A stretch of 64,000 nucleotides of DNA, taken from Cryptomeria japonica. Lineage: Eukaryota > Streptophyta > Pinopsida > Cupressales > Cupressaceae. Position 1 is the first letter of the stretch. Every line of letters starts with the position of its first letter. The notes beneath the pieces are model-generated. The model was not told where the DNA came from and made no database searches. It worked only from the letters and a program-made list of their open reading frames with translations. The stretch is taken from contig NC_081410.1 in NCBI RefSeq assembly GCF_030272615.1, positions 256,665,533 to 256,729,532 of the forward strand. Reading direction: 5' to 3'. A program made the position numbers and the translations under genes. Shown piece by piece: positions 23,501 through 34,330 of this stretch.

Positions 23501-23889
23501 CCTATACTATAAATCAAATCTCGCTCATCTAATTGAATCTGCCAATGCGGTTGTGAATATAGCTCCAAATACTTGTCACCAACATCGCTATGAAACCGCA
23601 TCATCCAACTCTTCATGAATCGCCTGTAGTAGTTTTTAGAATGCAACTCTGTCAGTTTATCAGTTGAGATCCTAATTACCCGTTCTTTGTAAAACTGTCT
23701 TTTGTACCGGTTATACCTTACTGGTTGGCTTTGAAGACTTAGATGACTACAAAAACATTGTTGCCATCAATGAAAACACAAAACTTAGTCATCAAACATG
23801 AATCTCAATCTCTTCATCACATTTACTAACTAATCATATACCAGTTGCATAACAACAACAATCTTTACTGGTTCAGTCAAATGCCAACA
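23501..23889 (-). repeat. A 5' LTR, truncated
   Basis: Matches 2932-3325. About 790 bp that should lie at its left edge, plus leader and gag N-terminus, are missing. Confidence 0.75.
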
Positions 23890-24139
23890 TATCCATACAT
23901 GAAAAATGAAAACCCTAAAGGAAATATTGGAATATTAGATGGAAAGAGAGAGTGAAGAGCCATCCTTTTCCCCCCAAGCAAGAGGACAAGAAGAAGAACT
24001 ACACATATTATAAATATAGGTTAGTCATAAGAGACATGCTATTTCAAACAAGGGACACACATGTATTCACATGGAGAACAATCCTATGCAGGAAAAGGAC
24101 ATCACATTATGAATAATGCAACACACAAGAAGAGGTAAT
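23890..24139. repeat. H internal repeat unit between A and C
   Basis: 250 bases of H exposed between the two insertions, homologous in wording to 1850-2137 and 32939-33140 (CCCCCCAAG, catgtattcacatgga, gaaaaggacatcac, ataatgcaac). It ends with the C target site GTAAT. Confidence 0.6.
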
Positions 24140-25387
24140 TGTTAGACAACTCAGATAACCAAAAGACAAGTGAGAGGGGGGGGTGAATCAGTTGTCACCG
24201 GATTACAGAGCTTTAAGCATTCAAATCCCTATTACCAGAGCACATAAAATCAATTCCAGAATGCATAAACCAGATACTAGAATGACTGATATAGCAATTA
24301 AACATAAACATAAATCACATAGCAGTTACCATCCATCCAGAACACATGACACCAAGATTTGTACGTGGAAAACCCGGTAAAGGGAAAAACCACGGTGGGA
24401 ATCCTACCCATAGTTAGATATAATACTTTTGTAGTAAGTATGTGATTATAATATGAGGGGCCTACACATGAAGGAGGGCCAACAACCTAGAGGCTCATCA
24501 CAAAAAGGAGCCTCACTGACTACACAATAAATCCAAACTACAATCTAGAAAGAAGAGTGAACTGCAAAGATAGCATCTTCTATGCCTAAGAATAGTTCTA
24601 GTTAATCTCAGTACCAGAGGTCTTAAACCTCTCTTACCAATCCAATTCGATCACCTATGATTGACCAAAACCTCTGCATATGATTACAACATTATTCACA
24701 CATAGATAGTCCTATCTCCCCATTAACATTCCCATGATCTACAAAGAGATCTTACATCATATTTATACCAACCCAGGACCTAAACAATTAGGTCAGCCAC
24801 CTAAAAGACAAAACAATAAATTCATAACATAAACTTGTAATCCAATGATCAACAAAGTCATCTTAGGCTAAAAAAAATGTAAACCAATCATTAAATCCCG
24901 CCGATAACACATCGGGAACATCCTCCAACACGTTACATAAGCCGACCCATAACCTAGATAACACCAGACCCAAAATAGGTCGGCATAAACCAAATCCAAC
25001 ACCATCGGTGAACATGATAACTAACAGCATCTTGAGAACCATATAGAAGCCGCACCAACACCACTTATCACATGCGTCAAAATATCTTCAACAAAGCTTT
25101 GTTGGTAAAACCCTTACTAGTGACCAAAATGCTTACTAGAACAAATGATAGCTCCTGAGTCATCAAATCCCAAACCAACTAATTGTGATACACATCTGAA
25201 CAACATGAATGATAGATCTAAATCAATTCCACAAACCAAAGCATACTAGAACATATTGGATCAATATCATAATCCAACCACTCTACCGGAACCAACCGAA
25301 AATTGGTAAACAACCAAAACAACTGGTGTTTCCATCAAAGACAAAACATAAATGGATCACATAATTAATTCCTCCAAATTGCCAACA
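24140..25387 (-). repeat. C 3' LTR
   Basis: 1248 bp, paired with 31671-32933. Carries the G-run (GGGGGGGGTGAATCAGT) near its plus-strand start and the box GTGGAAAACCCGGTAAAGGG at about 24365. Confidence 0.95.
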
Positions 25388-25402
25388 ATCTCCCCCTTTG
25401 GC
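25388..25402 (-). other. C polypurine tract
   Basis: Minus strand GCCAAAGGGGGAGAT precedes the LTR start TGTTGG. Confidence 0.85.
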
Positions 25403-25743
25403 CTTGATTGCAACACTAGATGTGAAAAACATCCAAGTGCTAAGAAATGCCAAACAAGTCTCTCCCCTATGGAAGATAGCCAACAATCTCCCACAGAATG
25501 ATATAGAAATAAAGCTCTGAACCAAACTCACCTAATGAATATATCTCTCCCTTATTTTTTCACAAGAATAACTCTCCCCCTTTGATATCAATGCCAAAGA
25601 TCTGACGTAAATATCAAAGAGAAGTCATAAATCCTCTTATTCTTATAGCTGACTACTCCCCTTGAGTAGTAGCACCACCACATCAATCCAAAATGAGTAA
25701 TAGCTTTGATAATGAATATCGGACTGATGCCAATTAGCATTGC
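25403..25743 (-). other. C 3' untranslated region
   Basis: Non-coding between the RNase H stop at 25744 and the polypurine tract. A second CTCCCCCTTTGATATCAATGCC block near 25573 resembles a duplicated polypurine-tract region. Confidence 0.5.
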
Positions 25744-25905
25744 TCAGGTCTCTACCAGAGGGGTAGAAACCCCTAATCTATCTTTGAAGTACTCAAATGA
25801 TTTTTTAGGCAAAGGTTTAGTGAAGATGTCAATCTGCTCTTTAGTGTTCACATAAACTAGTCTGACTTCATTTGCTTCCACCTTCTCCTTCAAAAAGTTA
25901 TACTT
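25744..25905 (-). pseudogene. C RNase H, C-terminal end after the solo LTR
   Basis: Encodes NFLKEKVEANEVRLVYVNTK and the terminal copia motif IDIFTKPLPK..YFKDRLGV, ending at TGA 25744. It is separated from the rest of RNase H (27583 onward) by the solo LTR and is in frame with it once the LTR and one TSD copy are discounted. Confidence 0.85.
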
Positions 25906-25910
25906 GATAG

Positions 25911-27582
25911 TGTAGCGTCGTAAATTGTACGCACTTGCTAGGGTGGTACAATTTCACACCTAGTTTAGCACCCGCCTTGGCGCATTTTGCATTTTGCATT
26001 GCATTTCCTCTTTAGCACTTAATTAATTAAATTAATTAGGTCTAAGGTCCTATTTCATCATCTTCCACATCATAAAGTTGGGCCCTTTCATTAAAGTGTG
26101 CCCTTTTCATTTTATTCCTCCAATACATCATTTAATCAAAAACCCTAATTAGGTCCTATTTTGAACTTGGGGGCTTGATTTCGGGGGTCAAAACATCTCG
26201 AAATCACTTGTAACTTCGGGATTCACTCTAAAATCATCATATCCGACGGCCCTGAAAATTTGGTGAAAATTTGTTGGGACCATGGCGCCCGGAGTGCACA
26301 TGGTCTCGGACATTTTTCCCGAAATTTTAGGAACGCGATCCAATCATAAAATAAAGCTTAACCCCAAGAAATTGGTGGGAGATTCAATCTCTAGGTCGGC
26401 CAAAAGTTGAAATTAAGACCTAGGGTTTCATATATAAGAGCTGTCTTTCTTCATTGGAAAGGATCCGGAGATTTTTGGTTTCAAGGACCTTCTATGCAGC
26501 GAAAGAGTAGATGTTTGAAGACTTCAACAACATTCAACATCCATCCATCAAGCATCTATCAATTTCATTCATCCATTTAGGGCTTTGAAGACATTGAAGA
26601 GCAATAGGGGATTACCGACTGAAGATTGGCTTGTACCCCTCCCTTGGGGTTGGGTATGATTTCATGTTGTTTTCATGTCTTTGCATAAGATTCATTATAT
26701 CATTTGTATTCATGCTTTAGATCACTTTGCATCTTGATTTGGAGCATTTACATTATCATTTACAAGCAATTAGGGTTTACTTTCTAGGTTGCTCTAGTTT
26801 GCTTACTTGCATTTTAGGATCTTGCACACACACAAGGTCTGCACACACACTACTTTTACAATACAACTTGGCTATTCGTGGAGGTGGAAGTCACCAAAGC
26901 GAGGGTTTGACTAAGGCAAAACCCTATATAGCTGCCCACCATACCTTTTCAGATATAAGTGCAGGTTTCGGGATTCGGACGACGCCGCAAATTGCAGATC
27001 CGACAGAAGCAGACGGAGACTGAACTACACACCAAATTGTAGAGAAAAAGACCAGGACAGGGGCGTGGGGTGCCCTGGTCCTGCCAGGACAGGGGTGCCG
27101 GGTGCCCTGGTCCCTGGGACAGGGGCACTGGGCACCCTGGTCCTCCTGACAGACAGCAGTTTTCAGCATTTTTGACAGCTTTCCAGGTTGCAAAACAGCA
27201 GTTTCCGGAGCAGTTTCAGGGGCAGAATCAGGACAGTGGTGCCCACGCCCCCGTCCCGAACATTTTCACTCAGATTTTGACTCCGGGTATGCATTTTCAT
27301 TCTTGTCTTATTCTTGTGTTTATAGATTTCCATAGTTTAAGTTCAATTCTGCAATCTTGTTATTAGTTCATACTTGCACTTTGGGGTTGGGAATTGAACT
27401 TGCATCATTTTATCTTTCAATTACAACAAAGGAATAGAAATCCTAATAGGTAGCCCGTGGCTCTCTCTTCCACAAAAAGTAGCCAATTGTGTGATACCTC
27501 TAGGCTCTTTCGTATTCCACAAATGTGTGATTGAAAGTGAGATTAGGGCATGTTTGCTTAGTTTCACTTTTTCCCCCACACA
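25911..27582 (+). mobile_element. Solo gypsy LTR nested in C
   Basis: Begins TGTAGCGTCG, ends CCCCCACACA; perfect TSD GATAG at 25906-25910 and 27583-27587. TATA box CATATATAAGAG at 26430-26440 gives plus orientation. No coding sequence. Bases 27053-27144 hold three consecutive GC-rich hairpins. 1672 bp. Confidence 0.9.
27053..27144 (+). repeat. Triple hairpin in the solo LTR
   Basis: Three tandem units of 28-30 bp, each of the form AGGACAGGGG..CCCTGGTCCT, where the two ends are inverted complements. They lie at 27053-27082, 27086-27113 and 27116-27144. Single copies of a similar hairpin occur in the LTRs of H and O. Confidence 0.85.
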
Positions 27583-27938
27583 GATAGATATGTGCTTTGT
27601 CTGAGAATGAAATACTAGATTCTTTGATATATCAATAGCAATAGAGTTATCATGGTGAATAACTACCGGTTCATTACAATCCACCTTTATATCCTTCAAT
27701 ATTTGCTTCATCCATATAACTTGTGTACAGTTAGCAGCAACAAAAACATACTCAGCTTTAGCAGTAGATAAATAGGTACATGACTTCTTTTTGCTGATCC
27801 ATGAAACAAGTTTCTTTCCAAGAAAGAAAGATCCACCAGATGTGCTCTTCCCATTATCAACATCTCCAACCCAATCTGCATCTGTATATGCACATAATGT
27901 AAAATCATCATTTTTAGGATACCACAAACCATATTCAA
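27583..27938 (-). pseudogene. C RNase H, N-terminal part
   Basis: Copia RNase H with YTDADWVGDVDNGKSTSG, LVSWISKKK, LSTAKAEYV and WMKQILKD, the standard D/E catalytic framework, ending at SQTKHIS where the solo LTR enters. It follows the reverse transcriptase on the minus strand. Confidence 0.9.
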
Positions 27939-28050
27939 TTGTTCCCTACAAATACCTAAAAATCATTTTCATCGCACTCTCATGATTTTCTCTAAGATCA
28001 CTCTGATACCTTGATACAATACAAACTACATTCATTATATCTGGTCTAGT

Positions 28051-29016
28051 CTAAGTCAGATATAACAAACCTCCAATCATAGACTTGTACCTTGTAGGAT
28101 TTACCAGTGAAGATGCATCATTCTTTGTAAATTTCTCACTTGTAACCATCAAAGTACCAACCCGTTTAGAATTTTCCAACCCAAATTTCTTCAACAACTC
28201 TCTAACATACTTAGTTTGATAGATGAAAATACCTTTATCGATTTGAGTAATCTGCAAACCTAAGAAAAATTCCATAGACATCTCAAATTCATTCTTCATA
28301 TTGTTAGAGAATTACATACACAACTTATCTTTACCTCCAAAAATGATATCATCAACAAAGACTTCAATAATCAATATGTCATCATTAGTGATCTTATAAT
28401 ATAAATTAATTTCAGCATTACCTTTAGTGAAATCAAGCTTCAAAAGATATTTTTCGAGTCTTGCATACCAAGCTTTAGGGGGTTGTTTCAATCCATATAA
28501 AGCTTTCTTTAACCTGCAAACCATGTTTTTGTCATCTGAAAGTAAAAATCCATCAGGTTGCTCAATATAAACATCCTCTTCAAGATATCCATTCAAAAAT
28601 GCACACTTAACATCCATCTGATAAACCTTGTAGTTCTTATGTGCAACATAAGCAAGAAATAATCTCACAACTTCAATCCTAGCTACCAGTGCAAAGGTTT
28701 CATCATAATCAATTCCTTCCTTCTGAGAATATCCTTTACAAACCAATCTAGCTTTATTCCTCACAACTTGTCCATCCTCATTCAATTTATTCCTAAAAAC
28801 CCATTTAGTTCCAATAACATTCTTATTTTTAGGCCGGGGAACTAAAGTCCATGTGCTATTCTTTTCTATCTGATCTAATTCTTCTTCCATAGCTTTCATC
28901 CAATATTCATCTTTATAAGCTTCAATTACTGATGTCGGTTCAACTTGAGAAATTAAACATACCTCATCAGTTTCCAACCTTTTTCTTGTCACCACTTCTT
29001 TTTTTTTTGTCTCCAA
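28051..29016 (-). pseudogene. pol: C reverse transcriptase
   Basis: Copia reverse transcriptase: [77 protein letters not shown] and the catalytic FVDDIIFGG box, continuing after a stop near 28310 with FFLGLQITQ and VRELLKKFGLE. Nearly full length and well conserved; the short interruption near 28300 is the main break. Confidence 0.95.
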
Positions 29017-29140
29017 TGACCTGATCTTCTGAATGATTCAACCTTACATACCTAGGAGTCTTCTTATTTTCTGTTCCTCTGTTCTAATCTTCAGTTACTG
29101 TTGAATTTTCCGATACTATCGAAGTAACTGATTCAACATT

Positions 29141-30070
29141 CTATTCTGGTGTAGGTGCTACCAGTTCAGTTATGATCATTTCCACTATCAGTTCTCTCTC
29201 ATAAGTTTTGATTTGACTTCTATTTTGCTCATCCACCTTGACATTTGTGCTCTCCACAATTCTCTGCAATCTTTTTTTATAACATCTATATGCTTTGCTT
29301 TCATTAGAATAACCAAGAAATATTCCTTCATCACATCTAGGATCAAACTTTCTAATGTAATCATCTCTTTTGATATAGCATTTACTACCAAAGATTCTGA
29401 AATACTTAACTATTGGTGTATGACCAAACCATAACTCATAAGGTGTCATACCGATATCTCCTTTGATATGAATTCTCTTGAATGTGTATATTGTCATGTT
29501 TACAATTTCTCTCTAGTAGACATGAGGCAGATTAGCTTCCATCATCATAGTTCTAGCTGCATCCAAGATAGTTTCGTTCTTCCTTTCCACAACTCCATTC
29601 TGCTGAGGTGTTTGGGGTGCAGACAACTGTCTTCTTATCCCATTCTTCTCACAATAGTTGTTAAATTCACCAGATGTGAATTATCCACCCTAATCTGACC
29701 TTAAGAATTTAATCTTCAATCCTGTCTCTATCTCAACTTTAGCTTTAAAGATTTTAAAATTTTCAAATGCTTCAGACTTCTCCCTTAGAAAAGTAACCCA
29801 CATCATTCTTGAATAGTCATCAATGATTAGCATGAAATATCTATCACCCTGAAAACTTTTGATTCTAGCAGAACCACACAAATTAGTATGAATAAGATCA
29901 AGAACATCATTAGATTTGTCTTGTATACTCTTAAAAGAAGTTCTGACTTGCTTTCCCATTTGACATTCCTTACATACCAAATTATAGGGCTTTATAATCT
30001 TAGGTATATCTCTAACTACCTTAGTAGAACTGATCTTCACAATGCAATCAAAATTCACATGACACAACCT
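29141..30070 (-). pseudogene. pol: C integrase
   Basis: The GAG-pre-integrase and zinc region (CKECQMGKQVR) is followed by the catalytic core with LIHTNLCGSARIKS, FMLIIDDYSRMMWV and LKIKFLRSD, then QTPQQNGVVERKN with the catalytic Glu, and the C-terminal PYELWFGHTPIVKYFRIFGS plus GIFLGYSNESKAYRCY. Two stops interrupt it near 29690 and 29500. Placement before reverse transcriptase confirms copia. Confidence 0.95.
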
Positions 30071-30474
30071 CTTATGTCATAACTAAATCTCATCAATTTG
30101 TGCAATCAAACATGTCTTCTCACCAGAGTTCAAATGAAACATATTACCTTTAGTTTGTGTATTGGTTGCAATCTCCAATCTAGATATATTGATAATCTTA
30201 CATTTACCATACTTGAACTATAACTGAAATCCCTTGTCAACCAACTATCCTACACTCAAAATATTATGCCTTAAAACTTCAACATAATAAACATTATCAG
30301 TGTTTTCTTACCATCCAATGATATTATTCTTCTTCCCTTGATCATGCATGCTTTGTCATCTCCAAATATAACTAGACCACCATCAAATTCTTGCATAGAT
30401 AAGAACTTTCTCTTATCTCCATTCATATAATGTGAACATCCACTATCAATTACCCATTCATCCTTGTCTTCAAT
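30071..30474 (-). pseudogene. pol: C retropepsin
   Basis: Follows gag in the same minus-strand polyprotein. The active-site motif VIDSGCSHYMNGDK (D-S-G) is near 30450, and the sequence then runs on, with frameshifts, toward the integrase. Confidence 0.8.
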
Positions 30475-31614
30475 TTAAGCAGCAAGGGCCTTCTCTTCAA
30501 GTATTAGATCATCTTCCTTGATAGCCAAAAATACCCATTCCTTTCCATTGCTAGATCCACTCACTATATCTTGTGTCGGTTCATCATCAAAATCAGTCAC
30601 ACCTTCCTCATCAACATAGTAGCATGATTTGTCTTTGTTCCTCCTATACTTATGCTTGTTCTGATAATCCTGGTTAGGCCTAAAATATCTTCTATCTCTT
30701 TCTTCAAATCTTGAATTCCTTTCAGGACATCTAGATGTAAAATGACCTATCTTATTACATGCAAAGCATTTAAAATGTGATTTTCCTTCATACTTACTTC
30801 CAGATGGTCCTTTGGGTAGTATTCTAGAAAATAAGGCTTCAAGTTGCTCAAACTCTTCATCTTCTTTCTTCATATCCTCTAGTTCCTTCGCATATAAATC
30901 TTTCCAATCTCTTTCCAGTAATTGATGTAGATGCATTAAAAGTAGGTTTAAATTTTATAGCTCCAAAAGGTCCGAATTCCTCAAGCTCAAAAGAAGATAA
31001 CTTCCCAACCAAGGTATCCCTATTAACAAAGGTGTTTGCCATAATTATAAGATCATTAATTGCAATAGCCTTCATATTATAAGCTAGTGGAAAATCTCTC
31101 AATAGTTTAGAAACTATTTCATCTTCGCTCAGAGATCCACCACAACATTGAATTCCCAAAACAATCTCATTAACTCTCTCCATAAAAGCAGTAATCCTTT
31201 CATCTTCTTACATCTTCAGGTTCTCATACCTCACCCAGTAACCATCAAGTTTAGTAATTTTAACTGTAGGGTCACCTTCATTCAGAGTCTCCAATTTGTC
31301 CCATATAGCCTTTGTCATTGATTTATTAGTTAGTCTCATTATTTGCTGATCAAAAAGTGCATACAAAAGGGCTTCTCTAGCTCTACAATCATTCTCAAGT
31401 TCCTTATCCAGGCCGGCCTAAGGAGAAACACCAGATGCTAGATTAAAGTTGTTACACCTTTCTTAGTGATCTCCCAAATCTCCCTTCAAGGACATCTCAG
31501 ATGAGTCTCCATCCAAATCTTCCATACCTTGTAATTTGTTCCATCAAGCCTAGGAAGTTCTCTTTGAAAAACATCTACAGATGCACTTGATGAATTTGAA
31601 CTGCTAGATGCCAT
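30475..31614 (-). pseudogene. gag: C gag
   Basis: Starts at ATG 31614 (MASSSSNSSSASVDVF), then RLDGTNYKVWKIWME, the copia gag N-terminal signature. The capsid part has LLYALFDQQIMRL and IWDKLETLNEGD. SKLLRDFPLAYNMKAIAI is near 31100 and the CCHC knuckle CFACNKIGHFTSRC is near 30750, followed by an Arg/Lys-rich nucleic-acid-binding tail. Frameshifted near 31450 and 30900. Read directly after the primer-binding site. Confidence 0.9.
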
Positions 31615-31660
31615 AGGATCTTCCTCAAGTGGTTAAGATTTTGTGGAGAGGAACAAGATT

Positions 31661-31668
31661 TGATACCA
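31661..31668 (-). other. C primer-binding site
   Basis: Minus strand TGGTATCA, two bases inside the 5' LTR. This is the 3' end complement of initiator methionine tRNA, the standard copia primer. Confidence 0.85.
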
Positions 31669-31670
31669 AT

Positions 31671-32933
31671 TGTTAGACAACTCAAATAACCAGAGGACAA
31701 CTGAGAGGGGGGGTGAATCAGTTGTCACCGTATTACAAAACTTTAAGCATTCAAATCCTTATTATCGGAACACATAAACTCAATACTGGAATGCATAAAC
31801 CAAATAACAGAATGACTGATATAGAAATTAAACATAAACATAAATCACAAAATAGTTACCATCCATCTAGAACACATGACACCAAGATTTGTAAGTGGAA
31901 AACCCGATAAAGGGAAATACCACAGTGGGAAGCCTACCCACAGTTAGATAATACTTTTGCTGTAAGTATGTGATTACAATATGAGGGGCCTACACATGTA
32001 GGAAGGCCAACAACCTAGAGTGCACTGCTCATCACAAAAAGGAGCCTCACTGACTACAAAATAAATGCAGACTACAATCAAGAAAGAAGAGTGAATTGCA
32101 AAGATAGCATCTTCTATGCCTGAGAATAGTTTCGGTTAAGCTCAGTACCGGAGGTCTTAAACCTCTCTTACCAATCCAATTCAATAACCTATGATTGACC
32201 AAAACGTCTGTATATGATTACAACATTATTCACACACAGATAGTCCTATCTCCCCATTAACATTCCCATGATCTACAAAGAGATCTTACATCATATTTAT
32301 ACCAACCCAAAACCTAAACAATTACATTGGCCACCTAAAAGATAATACAATAAATTCATAACATAAACCCGTAATCCAATTATCAACTGAGTTGGTTTAA
32401 GCCAAAAATAATATAAACCAATGATTAAATCCCAGCAGTAACACATCGGGAACATCCTCCAACACGTTACATAAGCTGGTCCATAACCTAGATAACACCA
32501 GACCCAAAATAGGTCGCCATAAACCAAATCCAACACCACCAATGAACAAGAACATGAACATGATAACCATCAGCATCTTGAGAACCATCTAGAAGCCACA
32601 CCGACACCACTTATCATGTTCATCAAAAGATCTTCAACAAAGCTCTGTCAATAAAACCCTTACCAGTGACCAAAAGGCTTACTAGAACAAATGATATCTC
32701 CCGAATCATCAAATCCTAAACCAACTGATTGTGATACACATCTGAATAGCATGAATGAAATATCCAAATCAATTCCACAAACCAAAGCATACCAGAACAT
32801 ACCAGATCAATATCATAATCCAACCACCCTACTGAAATCAACCGGAAACTGGTAAACAACCAAAACAACCGATGTTGCCATCAATGACAAAACATCAATG
32901 CAACACATAATCAATTACTCCAAATTTCCAACA
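31671..32933 (-). repeat. C 5' LTR
   Basis: 1263 bp partner of 24140-25387, with scattered substitutions throughout. Contains the same G-run and the GTGGAAAACCCGATAAAGGG box at about 31895. Confidence 0.95.
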
Positions 32934-33534
32934 GTAATAACTTCAAAGAGAAAGAGCTAGATAGAAGAGGGATCACAAATCCTATCTAAGGAGAGATTAT
33001 TCATAAAAGGTGTACCATCTCAAACAAGGAATAGGTCCTAGCCAAGAAACAAGCATGCGCTCACATGAAGGATGATTCCATGAAAGAAAGGACATCAATT
33101 TATAAATAATGCAATCCATAAAAGGAAATGGTGACAAGATGAAAGAATGGAGAGAAGCATGTTGCTACCCCAAGATAATTTAATTTGAAACAAAACCGCA
33201 GCTAATGACAAAGAGCCCCCAATTAAGTTAACCACTTGTGTCACAAGGTGAGGAGCAACATGAGGGTGAAAGGAGTACCAAGGCACTACCTTTTCACCTA
33301 GAAGCATAGCAAGATCTGTTGAAGGACATATACAAGAACTATCATATTGTTCTTGAACAAATTCCTCAAATGCTTTACACTTTCCAAGAGAATGAGAACC
33401 ACCATTTCATTTCCTTTTTTATGTTTATTGCTAAACTTCACAAAGGGAAAGATAACATTCTTATCATGCTTCAGTTTCTAAAAGATTCTATTTGCTAAGA
33501 TTTCTCGATCATTAGTGGGTAAAGACTCATTCTT
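32934..33534. repeat. H internal repeat, right of C
   Basis: Continues the 200-250 bp diverged repeats of H (AGGAGAGATTATTCATAAAAG, gaaaggacatcaatttataaataatgcaat). No coding frame supported. Confidence 0.5.
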
Positions 33535-34330
33535 TTAAAATTGAGGACAAGAGTTGTTATGAAAAGAAGAAGGATTGTCTTCAATAATTCTAATAGTTCC
33601 ATTATTGACTAACCTTTGTATGCCTTCTTGAAAGTATATACAATCATTAGCATCATGATCATGAGTTTGATGAAATGAACAAAAAGGAACTTTTGAGGAA
33701 GAAGCCCTTTTAGCCTCTTGACGTCCTCTTTGTCTTGCAAGATGATTTTTGAAGTCTTGAATCCTAAGGGGATCATCCATAGGAGATTTATTATTGTTTC
33801 CTAGGCCTTCTATTGTAACTTGTGTAGGAGAGTTTATAGAGACTTGAATTCCTTGGTCAATTTCCCAAGTTCTTGTCCTTGTTGTGATATTGTGTTAAAG
33901 CCACTCCTATAAGAGTCTTTTGATTGATAAGGCGGGGAACATTATAATAAATTTCTTTAGAGTTTGTAGTGTAAAGATGTTTAGAAGAAATAAAAATATT
34001 AGTAGATGAAGAAGGAATATCTTGTGGAGGGAGAGTTTCCTTTATTTCATCATTCATATCCTTTTTGGTAGATTGGGAAGGGAGATCCTTATCATCTAAG
34101 GCCTCATCAATACTCAGTGTTATATGAGGAGAAAGATCCTAAATGAAATGCATGACATCATCTTCTCTACAAATGCTTTGATACTTAAAGTAAGCTCTCA
34201 GAGAATAAGGGGGATCTGGAGAAATAGAAACACCAATATTTTGATTTTGCCCCCCTTGTGCAAGGGTATGTGTGTGAGAAGAATATGAGGCTATGCTGCT
34301 CTTCAATGCTTGCTCTCCATTAGAGAGATA
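33535..34330 (-). pseudogene. H gag remnant
   Basis: On the minus strand, PFCSFHQTHDHDANDC followed by IQRLVNNGTIRI (33780-33535) matches in pattern the Cys/His block and following helix of the O gag (FCQFH..HDTEKC..IQDLIDNNTI). Upstream, 34057-33857 is an open low-complexity Ser/Asn-rich stretch typical of gypsy gag linkers. Frames are broken. This is the only protein-coding trace left in H. Confidence 0.6.

Larger units (their letters stand above)
2143..23889 (-). mobile_element. A: non-autonomous copia-type LTR element with gag knuckles and an accessory ORF
   Basis: Inserted in H with near-identical 5 bp TSDs (TATCT 2138-2142, TATCC 23890-23894). Its 3' LTR is 2143-3325 and a truncated 5' LTR is 23501-23889. 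Reading on the minus strand, after removal of the nested O, the order is 5' LTR piece, gag fragment with three zinc knuckles (about 23495-22744 continuing at 7651-7427), non-coding gap, long accessory ORF (6956 to about 3600), polypurine tract, 3' LTR. No protease, integrase, reverse transcriptase or RNase H is visible in the roughly 6.6 kb of A itself. It would have to be mobilised by enzymes of a related copia element, perhaps one like C. Confidence 0.75.
24140..32933 (-). mobile_element. C: Ty1/copia retrotransposon with gag-pol, nested in H
   Basis: Perfect TSD GTAAT at 24135-24139 and 32934-32938. LTRs 24140-25387 and 31671-32933, starting TGTTAG and ending CCAACA. Primer-binding site at 31661-31668 and polypurine tract at 25388-25402. 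The gene order protease-integrase-RT-RNase H on the minus strand is diagnostic of copia. A 1672 bp solo LTR sits inside RNase H. The net size is about 7.1 kb. Frameshifts and stops are few compared with O and N, but enough to make it inactive. Confidence 0.95.
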
